64,000 bases of DNA from Anaerolineae bacterium (GCA_013178165.1 JABLXG010000005.1:62001-126000), one strand, 5' to 3'. Positions 31,568 to 40,159 are shown, counted from the stretch's first letter. Made by a program: numbers and translations. Notes: a model not told the origin generated them from the sequence alone.

Positions 31568-32599
31568 TTACTTGACCTGGGTCCAGGTGCCGCCGGTTAC
31601 GCCCTGCAGGCGGTATACCCGCCCGTCAGGGATGTCGATGTAAATCGCGCCGCCGCCCGCTTCCACCTGCCCGGTGCGCGGGCTGGTGTCGGCGTTGGGA
31701 GTGGCCGAGTACTGCAGCAGGTTCTTGATCGGCTGGCCGTTGAACAGGCCGGTCTCCCATACATTGCCCAGGATCGGATCGCCGGGCAGGTAGCGACCGG
31801 ACGGCGGCGAGCCGGTTGGCGTGGCGTTGCCGACGTTTTCGTACGCCTGCCACTGGCTGGAACCGTAGAACAGGACGTAGACCCGGTTGCCGGGGAAGTT
31901 CTCGGTAGAGGCGGCCAGGTAGATCATCATGCCGCCGTCAAAGCCCTGGAAGCGCCCATCGCCGATCGCGCCCAGGTTAGCCGGGCAGGCCCCTGCTGCA
32001 TACTGGTTGCCAAAGAACCAGTCATAGCCACAGGTGACGGTGATCGCCAGCGTTTGCGCGGTCGGGATGCCCTGACGGATGACAGTCAGCCGGTAGGTCA
32101 CTACCCGCCCGCTGCCTACCGGGATGGTCACGGCCTGCTCGCCGGTGACCGGCACGGAGAACGACTGAAGCAGGTTGCCCGCCGCGCCGATCTGATCCAG
32201 CACGGCGGTATCGCCCAGCGCCTGCCAGCGCAGTACGGTCACGCCCCCGGCCCGCATCTCGTAGTTATCGGCAGTGAAGGAGTAAATCACCGGCCCGGTT
32301 GGGGTTGGCGTCGGGATCGGGGTATTGGTCGCTATCGGGGTGAAGGTCAGGGTGAGCGTCGGCGTGAGGGTGCTGGTCGGGGTCAGCGTTGGCGTGAGCG
32401 TAGGGGTAGCGGTCAGGGTGAAGGTCGGCGTTGGGGTGAAGGTCGGCGTAAATGTCGGCGTCAGGGTGAACGTCGGGGTGAAGGTCGGCGTGATGGTAGG
32501 CAACTGGGCCAGCGTCGGGATGACGATCTCACGCCGCTGGCAGCCGAACAGGCCCGTCGCCAACAGGAGTAGCACCAGGATAAACGTTGCGCGTTTCAC
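31568..32599 (-). CDS. Lipoprotein with Thr/Pro-rich repeat stalk
   Basis: This 343-residue predicted lipoprotein has lipobox ATGLFGC near residue 20. The GTG start at 32599 follows CTGGAGG. Residues 35-85 are a low-complexity stalk of T-P-T-[FL] repeats, typical of cell-surface linkers. The remaining 250 residues hold a beta-rich domain (VIYSFTADNYEMRAGGVTVLRWQALGDTAVLD) that resembles an immunoglobulin-like insert. The distal region has aromatic and Cys residues (CGYDWFFGNQYAAGACP). No enzyme motif is seen. It is divergent from the M14 carboxypeptidase lipoprotein, so both may face the same surface. Confidence 0.7.
   Translation of the reverse strand: MKRATFILVLLLLATGLFGCQRREIVIPTLAQLPTITPTFTPTFTLTPTFTPTFTPTPTFTLTATPTLTPTLTPTSTLTPTLTLTFTPIATNTPIPTPTPTGPVIYSFTADNYEMRAGGVTVLRWQALGDTAVLDQIGAAGNLLQSFSVPVTGEQAVTIPVGSGRVVTYRLTVIRQGIPTAQTLAITVTCGYDWFFGNQYAAGACPANLGAIGDGRFQGFDGGMMIYLAASTENFPGNRVYVLFYGSSQWQAYENVGNATPTGSPPSGRYLPGDPILGNVWETGLFNGQPIKNLLQYSATPNADTSPRTGQVEAGGGAIYIDIPDGRVYRLQGVTGGTWTQVK
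32280..32510 (-). repeat. Degenerate tandem repeats encoding the Thr/Pro stalk
   Basis: Short GTC-GGC-GTN-AGG/AAG-type units recur on the plus strand (minus strand: T-P-T-F/L codons). They are imperfect, so coding drift rather than simple slippage is likely. Confidence 0.6.
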
Positions 32600-32715
32600 G
32601 ATACTTCGCCTCCAGACGGTTACAGCCTGTGTCACAGCGTGCAGGCAGGGATAATCGCCGGAATCAGTTATGGTCAGGGTAGCACAGCCACGCAGACGCG
32701 GCAACAGGAAGTATA

Positions 32716-32724
32716 TGCTAGAAT
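32716..32724 (+). promoter_or_regulatory. Extended -10 promoter for the M14 gene
   Basis: TGcTAGAAT lies 60 bases upstream of the ATG at 32784. No -35 is evident. Confidence 0.45.
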
Positions 32725-32783
32725 GCTGCCCGTGAAAATGCGCCGCCCTCCGCGCGCCCCCGCGCGGCCCGTACTGTGAGCCA

Positions 32784-33860
32784 ATGAAAGCATCCTTCTC
32801 GATTGTCCTGCCGCTGTTCGGTCTGCTGGCGCTTATCCTGTTGGCCGGGACCAGCTGCGAGGTTCTGGCCCCCCGGCCCACCCTGGCCGCCCCGCTGGAA
32901 CTGACCACGCCCACGCCGCTCCCTACCCGGCGGCCCAGTCCGACACCGCGACCGATTCTTTCCCCCACGCCACGCCCGACATCCACCGTCACCCCGACGG
33001 CGACCGTCACGCCCGATCCCCGCCTGCCGACGGCCACGCTGGAGGACGCCCCACCGGAAGCAACCCTGCCGCCCGTCGTCCTGACCCCCCTGGCCGCTGA
33101 TCTGACGGCTACCCTGCCGCCGGACATCATCGCCTTCGGACAGACGGTGGAGGGGCGGCCACTGCTGGCCCAGCGCCTGGGGAATGGCCCGCGCCAGCTT
33201 CTGCTGGTCGGCGGCATTCATGGCGGCTGGGAGGGCAACACGGTCGAGTTAATGCTGGCGGTCATCGCGCACTTCAGCGAGGAACCGGCGGCCATCGCGC
33301 CGGGGCTGACCCTGGTGATCATCCCCGCTCTCAACGTGGATGGTCTGCTGCGCGGGCGGGTGGAGGAGGGCCGCTTCAACGCCAACGGAGTCGATCTCAA
33401 CCGCAACTGGGGCTGCGAGTGGTCAGCGGAGGCGATCTGGCGCAACCAGCGTGTCGATCCTGGCAGGGCGGCGTTCTCCGAGCCAGAAACGGCGGCCCTG
33501 GCCGATTACATCCTGCTCAACCTGCCAGCGGCGGTGATCTTCTACCACAGCGCGGCCAACGGCGTTTTTGCCGGGGCCTGCAATGGCGACCATGGGTCGC
33601 AGGCGCTGGCGGACGCTTACGGCCGGGCGGCGACTTACCCCAGCGATGGGCGCTTCCTGGCTTATCGCGTGACCGGCGACGCTTCCAACTGGGTAGATGG
33701 GCAGGGCATCCCCGCCCTGACCGTCGAGCTGCAAAGCTGGACCGACCCGGAGATCGCCCGCAATCTGGCCGGGATTATGGCCGTACAGTGCGAGCTAACC
33801 CGCCGCCGCACCGATTCCGCAGCGCGCGCCTGGGTGACCGCTCACTGCGCCGGGGAGTAG
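32784..33860 (+). CDS. M14-family zinc carboxypeptidase lipoprotein
   Basis: This 358-residue lipoprotein has lipobox LLAGTSC near residue 25 and a long Thr/Pro-rich stalk (about 35-85). The M14 peptidase domain occupies about 110-345. Zinc ligands are the His and Glu of GGIHGGWEGNT and a later His in FYHSA. NANGVDLNRNWGCEW is the conserved substrate-binding segment, and the general-base Glu is in LTVELQSW. M14 enzymes remove C-terminal residues from peptides or trim peptidoglycan peptides. Four cysteines in the domain may form disulfides. A C-terminal Cys (VTAHCAGE) is notable. Confidence 0.85.
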   Translation: MKASFSIVLPLFGLLALILLAGTSCEVLAPRPTLAAPLELTTPTPLPTRRPSPTPRPILSPTPRPTSTVTPTATVTPDPRLPTATLEDAPPEATLPPVVLTPLAADLTATLPPDIIAFGQTVEGRPLLAQRLGNGPRQLLLVGGIHGGWEGNTVELMLAVIAHFSEEPAAIAPGLTLVIIPALNVDGLLRGRVEEGRFNANGVDLNRNWGCEWSAEAIWRNQRVDPGRAAFSEPETAALADYILLNLPAAVIFYHSAANGVFAGACNGDHGSQALADAYGRAATYPSDGRFLAYRVTGDASNWVDGQGIPALTVELQSWTDPEIARNLAGIMAVQCELTRRRTDSAARAWVTAHCAGE

Positions 33861-33924
33861 CACCCGGACGGGGCGGCAGGGGGACGTTGCTCATCAACAC
33901 GCCTGAATGTCCCCCTGCTCCCCT

Positions 33925-33967
33925 GCAACAAAAAAACCGCCCCCGGCCGCAATCAGCCGGGGGCGGT
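33925..33967 (-). terminator. Terminator of the first htrA gene
   Basis: On the minus strand a perfect 12-bp stem (ACCGCCCCCGGC/GCCGGGGGCGGT, loop 8) is followed by TTTTTTTGTTG. It lies just past the stop at 33976. Confidence 0.9.
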
Positions 33968-33975
33968 ACGCCGGT

Positions 33976-35214
33976 TTACTTCGTTGTTGTCGTCGGACGT
34001 GGAGCCAGTGTCACCCGCACTTCGCTAAGCTCGCCATTGCGCAGGATGCCCAGCGTGATCGTCTGGCCGACCTCGGTCTCGTTGCTGATGTAATCCAGCA
34101 GGTCATCAAAGGTCACAACCGGATGGCCATCCACGCTGACGATGATATCCCCGCCGACCCTGATCGTGGTGTCATCAACGCGGGCTTCGCGGCTGCTGCC
34201 CAGCAACCCGGCCCGCGCCGCCGGCCCGGTATTATCCACCGTGGCGATCAGCACGCCGGTCTGATCGTCGGGCAGGTTCATAGCCTCGCGGATCGTATCG
34301 TTGACCGTGCTGCCGCTGATCCCCAGCCAGGGATGCGCAAAGTGACCCTCAGCGATCAGCACCGGCACCACGCGGCTGACCGTCTTCGACGGCACGGCAA
34401 AGCCGATGCCCGCGTTCTGACGGGTGGTCGATTCGATCGCCGTGTTGACACCGATCACCTCGCCGGACAGGTTGAGCAGCGGGCCACCGGAATTGCCAGG
34501 GTTGATCGCCGCGTCAGTCTGGATGATATCGGTGATGTTGAAGCGGTTGCCGTCAGCGGTCGCAGCCTGCGAAGGCAGCATGCGGCCCAGGGCGCTGATG
34601 ATCCCGCTGGTCATCGTGCCCGACAACCCGAAGGGGTTGCCGATGGCCACCACCATCTGGCCGACCTGCAGAGCGTCCGAATCGCCCAGGGGCAGCGGCC
34701 GAAGCTCTGGCGCTTTCGCCGGGTCGACTTTGATCACGGCCAGGTCACTATCCGGGTCGGCGCCGACCAGTTCGGCGTTCACCGTAGTGCCATCATGGAA
34801 GATGACCCTGATCTGGTCAGCTTCGCCGGCGACATGATAGTTGGTGACGATATGCCCATCCCGGTCATAGACAAAGCCGGAACCCTGGCCGTAGACATAC
34901 TGCTGCTGTTGCTGCTGGTTGGGCGTCTGCGGCCACAGGAAACGCGGCAGCTCCGGGAAACCGGGGATCTGCGGCAGTTCCGGGAACTGCGGGACGCTGA
35001 CCTCCCGCGTGACCGCCTGGCGCACCTGCACGCTGACAACGGAAGGATTGGCGGTGTTGTAGAGCGCGATCAGTTGCTCTTCAATGGTGTTGGTCGTTGA
35101 AATTGCGCTGGCGCTGCGCGTCGCCGGGAAGATCATCGGGCTAAGGACCGCCAGCACCACAGCCATCAGCGCGGCGCCGGTCAGCAACCAGCCAAAACGG
35201 GCCTTGTGCGACAT
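33976..35214 (-). CDS. htrA: HtrA/DegP-like serine protease with PDZ domain (copy 1)
   Basis: This 412-residue protein has an N-terminal membrane anchor (about 8-28). The trypsin-like protease triad is His127 (TNYHVAG), Asp157 (DSDLAVI) and Ser242 (GNSGGPLL). A C-terminal PDZ domain covers about 300-400. A Pro/Gln-rich insert (75-106) precedes the protease domain. HtrA proteins degrade or refold damaged envelope proteins. The ATG at 35214 follows AGGAGGGG. It is divergent from an ECF sigma-factor gene, and a GGAACTT/CGAT ECF-like promoter lies upstream. A second copy at 45945-47066 shares most protease motifs. Confidence 0.92.
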   Translation of the reverse strand: MSHKARFGWLLTGAALMAVVLAVLSPMIFPATRSASAISTTNTIEEQLIALYNTANPSVVSVQVRQAVTREVSVPQFPELPQIPGFPELPRFLWPQTPNQQQQQQYVYGQGSGFVYDRDGHIVTNYHVAGEADQIRVIFHDGTTVNAELVGADPDSDLAVIKVDPAKAPELRPLPLGDSDALQVGQMVVAIGNPFGLSGTMTSGIISALGRMLPSQAATADGNRFNITDIIQTDAAINPGNSGGPLLNLSGEVIGVNTAIESTTRQNAGIGFAVPSKTVSRVVPVLIAEGHFAHPWLGISGSTVNDTIREAMNLPDDQTGVLIATVDNTGPAARAGLLGSSREARVDDTTIRVGGDIIVSVDGHPVVTFDDLLDYISNETEVGQTITLGILRNGELSEVRVTLAPRPTTTTK

Positions 35215-35431
35215 CACTACCCCTCCTGAACCTGTGTGTTGCGCGAAGGCTGCCACACGATGAAAGCGCGGCTGTTCCTGGGTCGTGGTCCAGACCGCGT
35301 CAGGTCGGGGTGGTCTGTTGGCCGCGAGCGCCCGCTGTAACCGGGCAGTCGAGGAAACGAAGCGCGCTTTCCGTGGAGGTCTTCGCGCTATCCCTGTAAA
35401 CCGCCGATCACGATAGCGCGGCTGGATTAGA

Positions 35432-35458
35432 ATCGCTTTAACGCTGCATAGAAGTTCC
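35432..35458 (-). promoter_or_regulatory. Candidate ECF-sigma promoter for htrA
   Basis: On the minus strand GGAACTT (35452-35458) and CGAT (35432-35435) are separated by 16 bases. This resembles the GGAAC...CG[AT]T layout of many ECF promoters. The leader to the ATG would be about 210 nt, which is long. Confidence 0.35.
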
Positions 35459-35517
35459 GTTAGAGTTTTCACGAAACCGGTGGGCTGGCGGAGCGCCGGG
35501 CAGCGCCGCCACGGAAG

Positions 35518-35546
35518 TTGTCCCCGATCCTGCTTGCGGGCATAAT
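35518..35546 (+). promoter_or_regulatory. Promoter for the ECF sigma-factor operon
   Basis: TTGTCC (35518-35523) and CATAAT (35541-35546) are separated by 17 bases, 51 bases before the ATG at 35598. Confidence 0.55.
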
Positions 35547-35597
35547 CAGATCGTAGCGGCGCGACGCTCAAACAACGAAGGGCAGCGGCGGGAACCC

Positions 35598-36194
35598 ATG
35601 GACGAACAGGCATTGATCGCGCAGGCGCAGCGGGGGGATATCCTGGCCTTTAACGACCTGGTGCTGGCTTACCAGGATCGGCTGTATAGCGCCGCCTACC
35701 GCATCCTGGGCGATCCGGCTGCCGCCGCGGACGCCACCCAGGAGGCCTTCATCGCCGCCTTTAAGGCGCTGGGCGCTTTTCGCGGCGGGAGCTTCAAAGG
35801 CTGGCTGTTGCGCATCGTAACGAACGCCTGCTACGACGAACTGCGCCGCCGGCAGCGCCAGCCCGCCGATTCCCTGACCGATCTGCTGCCGGAGGACGGG
35901 GCCGAATCGCTGCCGCAACTGGCCAGCGACGCCGAAGACCCGGAAGATCACGCCCAGCGCCGGGAACTGAACGCCGGGATCGAGGATTGCCTCCGCGGTC
36001 TGCCCGCCGAGCAGCGGGCGCTGGTCATCCTGCGCGATGTCGAGGATCTGGACTATCAGGCGATCGCCGCCGCGACCGGCCTGGAGATGGGCACGGTTAA
36101 GTCGCGCCTGAGCCGCGCCCGCGCCCGCTTGCGCGATTGCCTGCGTGCGCTGGGGGAACTTTTGCCGTCTGCTTATCGTCTAGAGAACGAGTGA
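35598..36194 (+). CDS. ECF-family RNA polymerase sigma factor
   Basis: This 198-residue sigma-70-family factor carries region 2 (about 10-80, with LVLAYQDRLYSAAYRILGDP, ATQEAFIAAFKALGAFR and FKGWLLRIVTNACYDELRRR). It also has region 4 (about 130-185, LRGLPAEQRALVILRDVEDLDYQAIAAATGLEMGTVKSRLSRARARLRD), described here by segment. It directs polymerase to an envelope-stress-type regulon. The next gene is a likely anti-sigma factor, 47 bases downstream. The divergent htrA gene with an ECF-like promoter is a candidate target. Confidence 0.9.
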   Translation: MDEQALIAQAQRGDILAFNDLVLAYQDRLYSAAYRILGDPAAAADATQEAFIAAFKALGAFRGGSFKGWLLRIVTNACYDELRRRQRQPADSLTDLLPEDGAESLPQLASDAEDPEDHAQRRELNAGIEDCLRGLPAEQRALVILRDVEDLDYQAIAAATGLEMGTVKSRLSRARARLRDCLRALGELLPSAYRLENE

Positions 36195-36241
36195 CTCTGT
36201 GGGCCTGCGCAGGAAGTAGCTATTGAGGCCGCAGCGGGGAT

Positions 36242-37279
36242 ATGAACGACCTGACGCCTGCCGACCTGGAATTGCTGTCGGCGTACCTGGATGATGAACT
36301 GGCGCCTGCCGAACAGGCCGCTCTGGAGTGCCGCCTGGCGGCAGAGAGCAAGTTGCGGGCTGAGCTGGAATCGCTGCGCGGAGTCACGGCCCGCGTGCGC
36401 GCCCTGCCCGTCCTACCGGCCCCACGCGACTTCCGCCTGGACCCGGCTATCTACGGCCAGCGGGAAGCGGGCGGCCTGCCCCTGCCGATCCAGCGCGTGC
36501 CGCCACGCCGGCTCTATGGCTGGGCCAGCGCCCTGAGCGCTGCTGCAGCCGCCTTTGCCCTGCTGGTCGGCGTGCTGGGCCTGCTGGGATCAGGGGCGTT
36601 GCCTTACGCGGAGGCCCCCGCCCGGCAGCAGGCCGCCGCGACACTCACCCTGAGCGGGGAGGCGCAGATCGCTCTGGCCCCGATTGCCACTCTCCCGCTG
36701 ACGGTAACGGCTCTGGAGGCCGGGGAAGCCGCCGGAGCGGCGGAGCGCGCCCTCCTGCCGCCGGGTGAGACGACTGCCGCGCCCGCTACTCAAGCTGCAG
36801 CCGCTGCTGAAGCTGCAGCCGCTGCTGAAGCTGCAGCCGCTGCTGAAGCTGCGCCCGCTGCTGAAGCTGCGCCCGCTGCTGAAGCTGCGCCCGCTGCTGC
36901 GGCAGCAGCGCCACCTGCCACCGAAGCGACCACACTGGACGGCCTCGCCGCGGCTTTCAGCGCCAACGCTGCCGCCAACGGCGTCGAAGCAGAAGCGCCG
37001 CCCGCCGTGTTGCTGGCGCCCGGCCTGCGTGCCGGTGAAGCGCCCGCCACCAAAAGTGGGGTCGCGCTCCCGGAAGCGACGCTGCTGCCTGCATCCACAG
37101 TAGCGCCCACTGCCGTTGCCGTTGCTCCGGCGGCGGAATCGCCCGCAGTCGAGCCAGCCGCCCAAACAACGTCCCCACCCTCGACGCCACCCGACGATCC
37201 GGAGGCGCTGATCGGCGCCGGGTGTGTCCTGATGGCGCTGGCGGTGATGTTCTTCGCCCTCAGCCGCCGGGCCAGATGA
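36242..37279 (+). CDS. Putative anti-sigma factor with Ala-rich repeat region
   Basis: This 345-residue protein has an N-terminal anti-sigma-like helical domain (LELLSAYLDDELAPAEQAALECRLAAES). A membrane helix lies about 95-120 (LSAAAAAFALLVGVLGLLG), then a long Ala/Glu/Pro-rich segment and a second C-terminal helix (GAGCVLMALAVMFFALSRRAR). The zinc ligands of classic ZAS anti-sigma factors (H-x3-C-x2-C) are missing; only one Cys is present at ECRL. The N-terminus faces the cytoplasm, where it should hold the sigma factor encoded 47 bases upstream. The outer segment between the helices could sense the envelope state. Confidence 0.75.
   Translation: MNDLTPADLELLSAYLDDELAPAEQAALECRLAAESKLRAELESLRGVTARVRALPVLPAPRDFRLDPAIYGQREAGGLPLPIQRVPPRRLYGWASALSAAAAAFALLVGVLGLLGSGALPYAEAPARQQAAATLTLSGEAQIALAPIATLPLTVTALEAGEAAGAAERALLPPGETTAAPATQAAAAAEAAAAAEAAAAAEAAPAAEAAPAAEAAPAAAAAAPPATEATTLDGLAAAFSANAAANGVEAEAPPAVLLAPGLRAGEAPATKSGVALPEATLLPASTVAPTAVAVAPAAESPAVEPAAQTTSPPSTPPDDPEALIGAGCVLMALAVMFFALSRRAR
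36792..36902 (+). repeat. 18-bp in-frame tandem repeat (six copies) in the anti-sigma gene
   Basis: The unit GCTGCTGAAGCTGCAGCC recurs about six times. Later copies carry GCGCCC in place of GCAGCC. It encodes E-A-A-[AP]-A-A, so length changes would stay in frame. Confidence 0.85.
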
Positions 37280-37301
37280 GCGGCGGCTCCGCCCCGTACA
37301 A

Positions 37302-38978
37302 TCAGGCTTTGCCGCCGTCAGATTCTGCTGCTGCCAGCGCCGCAGCGATGCGCTCCCCTTCATCCAGCGGGCGGCCAGTCGCATCAACGGCCAGCATCGC
37401 CCCGTCGATGGCCCGTGTCCGAACACCCCCCGGTGCGTAGGGATTGTTGACAAGCTGTGGCGCATTCAGCAGACCCAGCGCCACTGCCCTGGCCAGCACA
37501 TCCGGGCTGGTCAGCGGATCGTCGCTTTCACCCGCGCCCAGCGCCTGGATCGCCGCGATCAGGCGCTGTGTGTCCGCGATCAGGGCTGCCTTGCGGGCCT
37601 GGATGGCCGGATCGGCGGCCATGTCCGGGTTGCCGCGCAGGGCCGTTTCCACAACTTCCTGCGTCATCACACAGGCCTCGATGACCTCGTCGGCGGTGGC
37701 AGCGTGGTGGGCTTCTGTGTGGCCGACCACATGGATGATATGCGGGCGCAGGGCCATCTGTAGCATGGTGCTCTGGGCCAGGTGCGCCCGCGCCCGGCGC
37801 AGATCGACCGGATGGCTCAGCAGGCCGGTACGCGTCTGCTGCCAGATGTGGAAGTCGTCGCTGGCGAAGGATTCGGTCAGTTCGACAATCGCCAGCGCAC
37901 GGGCAAGGTCCATCCGGTTAGAGAGTTGCGGCGGACTCTGGAACATATAGGTCATGATGTAGTCACGCACACCGTAGCAGCGGGCATTGTAGGCGTAAAG
38001 ATACGCCGAGGCGCACACAACCACGTCCGGCGCGTCGCGCATCCCCCAGTGATAGGACTCGTTGCCCTCCACCGGGATGTCGCGCTCGCCGTGCCAGCGC
38101 ATCAGCGCCTGGTGTTCAGCGATGGACTGCGCCAGCGGCGATGGCCCGCGCCCGTCCATGGCATTGAACCAGAACAACGAGGTGGCGCACCAGGCGTTGT
38201 CGATGGTGCGGACGAGCATCTCGGCGTAGCGGAGGTGATCGGCGGTGCCGGAATAGGCCCGCAGCAGCGGATAGTTGCCCCGTCGGCTGGCCGCGTACAG
38301 GGCGCGCAGGTCGTCTTCCGTGCGGAAAGGTACACCACCCGCGCCCTTGCTGCGCGGGTTCTGGCGGGAGGGGTGGAAGAAGTTCTCCTGGGCGTCCTGG
38401 TCGGAGCCGAGCGAGATCACGTCCAGCGCGCCGGATTCAGCGATGCGGGCGATGCCTTCCACCGTCGGCGCGATCGTCTGTGCTGGCAGGCCGAAGTGGT
38501 GGCGCAGGATCGGGTAAGGAGCCTTCCAGCGAATGCGCTCGACCGCCCGCTGGGGAAAGGACTCTGGCCCGGCCTCGACCAGCGTCTCGCCGCGCAGAGC
38601 AGCACGGATGGCGTGCGGCGGCTCCTCGCCGGAAAAGACAGCGTCGAAGTAGCCCATCTCGCGGGCAACCTCGGCCACTGGCGGCGTCCCGCCGAAGAAG
38701 ATACGTTTGCGGCCCAGCACGCCCGCCGCACGCAGCATCCCCTCCAGTTCCTGCAGGAGCGTCCGGGCGTTCTCCGGCGTCAGGCGGTAACTGACGCCGA
38801 TCACGTCGGGGTCAAAGGCGACAATGGCATCGACAAAGGCCTCCAGATCGGTGGCCGGGCCGGTGAAATGCGTCTGGCAACCGGCTTCCTCGGCGATCGC
38901 CAGGAAGCGGGTCACGCCGGCGACATGGACACAGTCGCCCAGGCTACCGGCCAACACGCGGCTGGGCATCCCGGTCAT
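37302..38978 (-). CDS. Cobalamin-binding protein with mutase-like TIM-barrel region
   Basis: This 558-residue cytosolic protein has an N-terminal B12-binding Rossmann-like domain (about 5-125, LAGSLGDCVHVAGVTRFLAIAEEAG; then IVAFDPDVIGVSYRLT and RIFFGGTPP). The C-terminal region (about 165-480) resembles the barrel of B12-dependent carbon-skeleton mutases, with SLGSDQDAQENFFHP and VPVEGNESYHWGMRD-like segments. The usual D-x-H-x-x-G cobalamin motif reads CVHVAG, with Cys in the Asp position. The gene lies 31 bases after an opine-dehydrogenase-like gene in one operon. Reaction and substrate are unknown. The family call is by eye. Confidence 0.65.
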   Translation of the reverse strand: MTGMPSRVLAGSLGDCVHVAGVTRFLAIAEEAGCQTHFTGPATDLEAFVDAIVAFDPDVIGVSYRLTPENARTLLQELEGMLRAAGVLGRKRIFFGGTPPVAEVAREMGYFDAVFSGEEPPHAIRAALRGETLVEAGPESFPQRAVERIRWKAPYPILRHHFGLPAQTIAPTVEGIARIAESGALDVISLGSDQDAQENFFHPSRQNPRSKGAGGVPFRTEDDLRALYAASRRGNYPLLRAYSGTADHLRYAEMLVRTIDNAWCATSLFWFNAMDGRGPSPLAQSIAEHQALMRWHGERDIPVEGNESYHWGMRDAPDVVVCASAYLYAYNARCYGVRDYIMTYMFQSPPQLSNRMDLARALAIVELTESFASDDFHIWQQTRTGLLSHPVDLRRARAHLAQSTMLQMALRPHIIHVVGHTEAHHAATADEVIEACVMTQEVVETALRGNPDMAADPAIQARKAALIADTQRLIAAIQALGAGESDDPLTSPDVLARAVALGLLNAPQLVNNPYAPGGVRTRAIDGAMLAVDATGRPLDEGERIAAALAAAESDGGKA

Positions 38979-39009
38979 GGCATCCTCCTGGGGAATACAA
39001 GCGAGTGGC

Positions 39010-40149
39010 TCAGCCCGAAGAGCGGTGATTGGCTTCGGCGCGGCCTGTATTCACGAGGTTGGTGATCTCCGTCAGGGAGAGGCCCTCCAGCCCCATGCGG
39101 GCCAGCGTCCGGCCCCGGTAACGGTAATCCGTGCCATGCAGGACACAAGCCAGCTGGATCATAGCCTCCATGCCCCACACATCCACGCCGAAGCGCCGCC
39201 CCAGCTCGGCAATGGGCACCATGCTGTAAGGCACATCCTCGAAGATGTAACGGTGGCGCAACGAGCGCGGGGCGGTGATGCCCTTATAGCCGGGGTTATC
39301 GTGGATGGCCTCGTAGAGGTCCTCACCATGGGCGGAGTAGGCGCGGGCCAGCCATTCCTGGGCGGTCTGCGCCCGGACGCCCATCGCCGTAGCCACGGTC
39401 ACGCGCTCGCGGTCAAGCCGTTCCAGCAGGCGGGCGGTTGAGGGCGTCACGCCGTCGATATAGAACTCAAATTCGCCGCCGGTAGCTTCGATCCAGCCGG
39501 CATTGAGCAGGGTCAGGGCGGGGTGGAAGATCGCGCCCATGTTGTTCAGGCTGGTATAGAGCACGTTCGGCGCGGCGATGAAGCTGGGGTAAATCTCCTG
39601 GACGAGATCGAGCACCTGGGCGGTCCGCGTGGCAGGCAGGGCAGCCAGCGGTACGGCATCCTTGCGGCGGAAGATACGCGCCTCCGCCGGCCCCATGCTG
39701 CGGCTGGTGAAGATGAAGGTCTCCGCCTCGGCAATGGTCACGTCAGCGGTGCAATTCTGCTCGGCCAGCACCTGGCGGAACTCCAGGGCGCCGCCGGTGC
39801 GCCCCGGGTTGAGCACCACGATCTGGCCGTCCTGCAGGTGTGCGGCGCAGGCCAGAGCCACATCGCGGTGGGCCGAGGCCGGGACGACAACCATGATCAG
39901 CTGCGATCCAGCCAGTGCCTGGGCCATATCGCTGGTGACGCGGTACAGGTGGCCGAAGACCTGGCGGCCATCTTCCAGGTCAACCGTGATCCCGCCGCGG
40001 GCGTCGATGGCAGCGATGTTCTCGTAGCTGCGGTTGTACAGGCAAACGCGGTAGCCGCGCACGGCCAGGTCGGCGGCCATCGCTTTACCGCCGTGCCCGG
40101 CCCCGATGATCGTGATCTGCAGTTCCTGCGGGTACTGTTGATCGGCCAT
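39010..40149 (-). CDS. NAD/NADP octopine/nopaline dehydrogenase-family protein
   Basis: This 379-residue enzyme has the Rossmann motif ITIIGAGHGGKAMAADLAVRGY and a C-terminal opine-dehydrogenase domain (SLNNMGAIFHPALTLLNAGWIE; MGVRAQTAQEWLARAY; a His-Asn pair in the active-site region). Opine dehydrogenases join an amino acid and a keto acid reductively, or do the reverse. The ATG at 40149 follows AGGGAG. It is the first gene of an operon with the B12-binding mutase-like gene, which suggests a joint pathway for amino-acid-derived compounds. That link is inference. Confidence 0.8.
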   Translation of the reverse strand: MADQQYPQELQITIIGAGHGGKAMAADLAVRGYRVCLYNRSYENIAAIDARGGITVDLEDGRQVFGHLYRVTSDMAQALAGSQLIMVVVPASAHRDVALACAAHLQDGQIVVLNPGRTGGALEFRQVLAEQNCTADVTIAEAETFIFTSRSMGPAEARIFRRKDAVPLAALPATRTAQVLDLVQEIYPSFIAAPNVLYTSLNNMGAIFHPALTLLNAGWIEATGGEFEFYIDGVTPSTARLLERLDRERVTVATAMGVRAQTAQEWLARAYSAHGEDLYEAIHDNPGYKGITAPRSLRHRYIFEDVPYSMVPIAELGRRFGVDVWGMEAMIQLACVLHGTDYRYRGRTLARMGLEGLSLTEITNLVNTGRAEANHRSSG

Positions 40150-40159
40150 GCTCGCTCCC

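Larger units (their letters stand above)
35215..35597. other. Divergent regulatory region between htrA and the sigma-factor gene
   Basis: These 383 bases hold a candidate ECF-type promoter toward htrA (35432-35458) and a sigma-70 promoter toward the sigma gene (35518-35546). No open frame in between has a recognisable product. Confidence 0.5.

Noticed and set aside
36792-36902. Possible CRISPR-like repeat array
   Set aside because: The 18-bp units abut each other without spacers and translate in frame within the anti-sigma gene, so this is a coding minisatellite.
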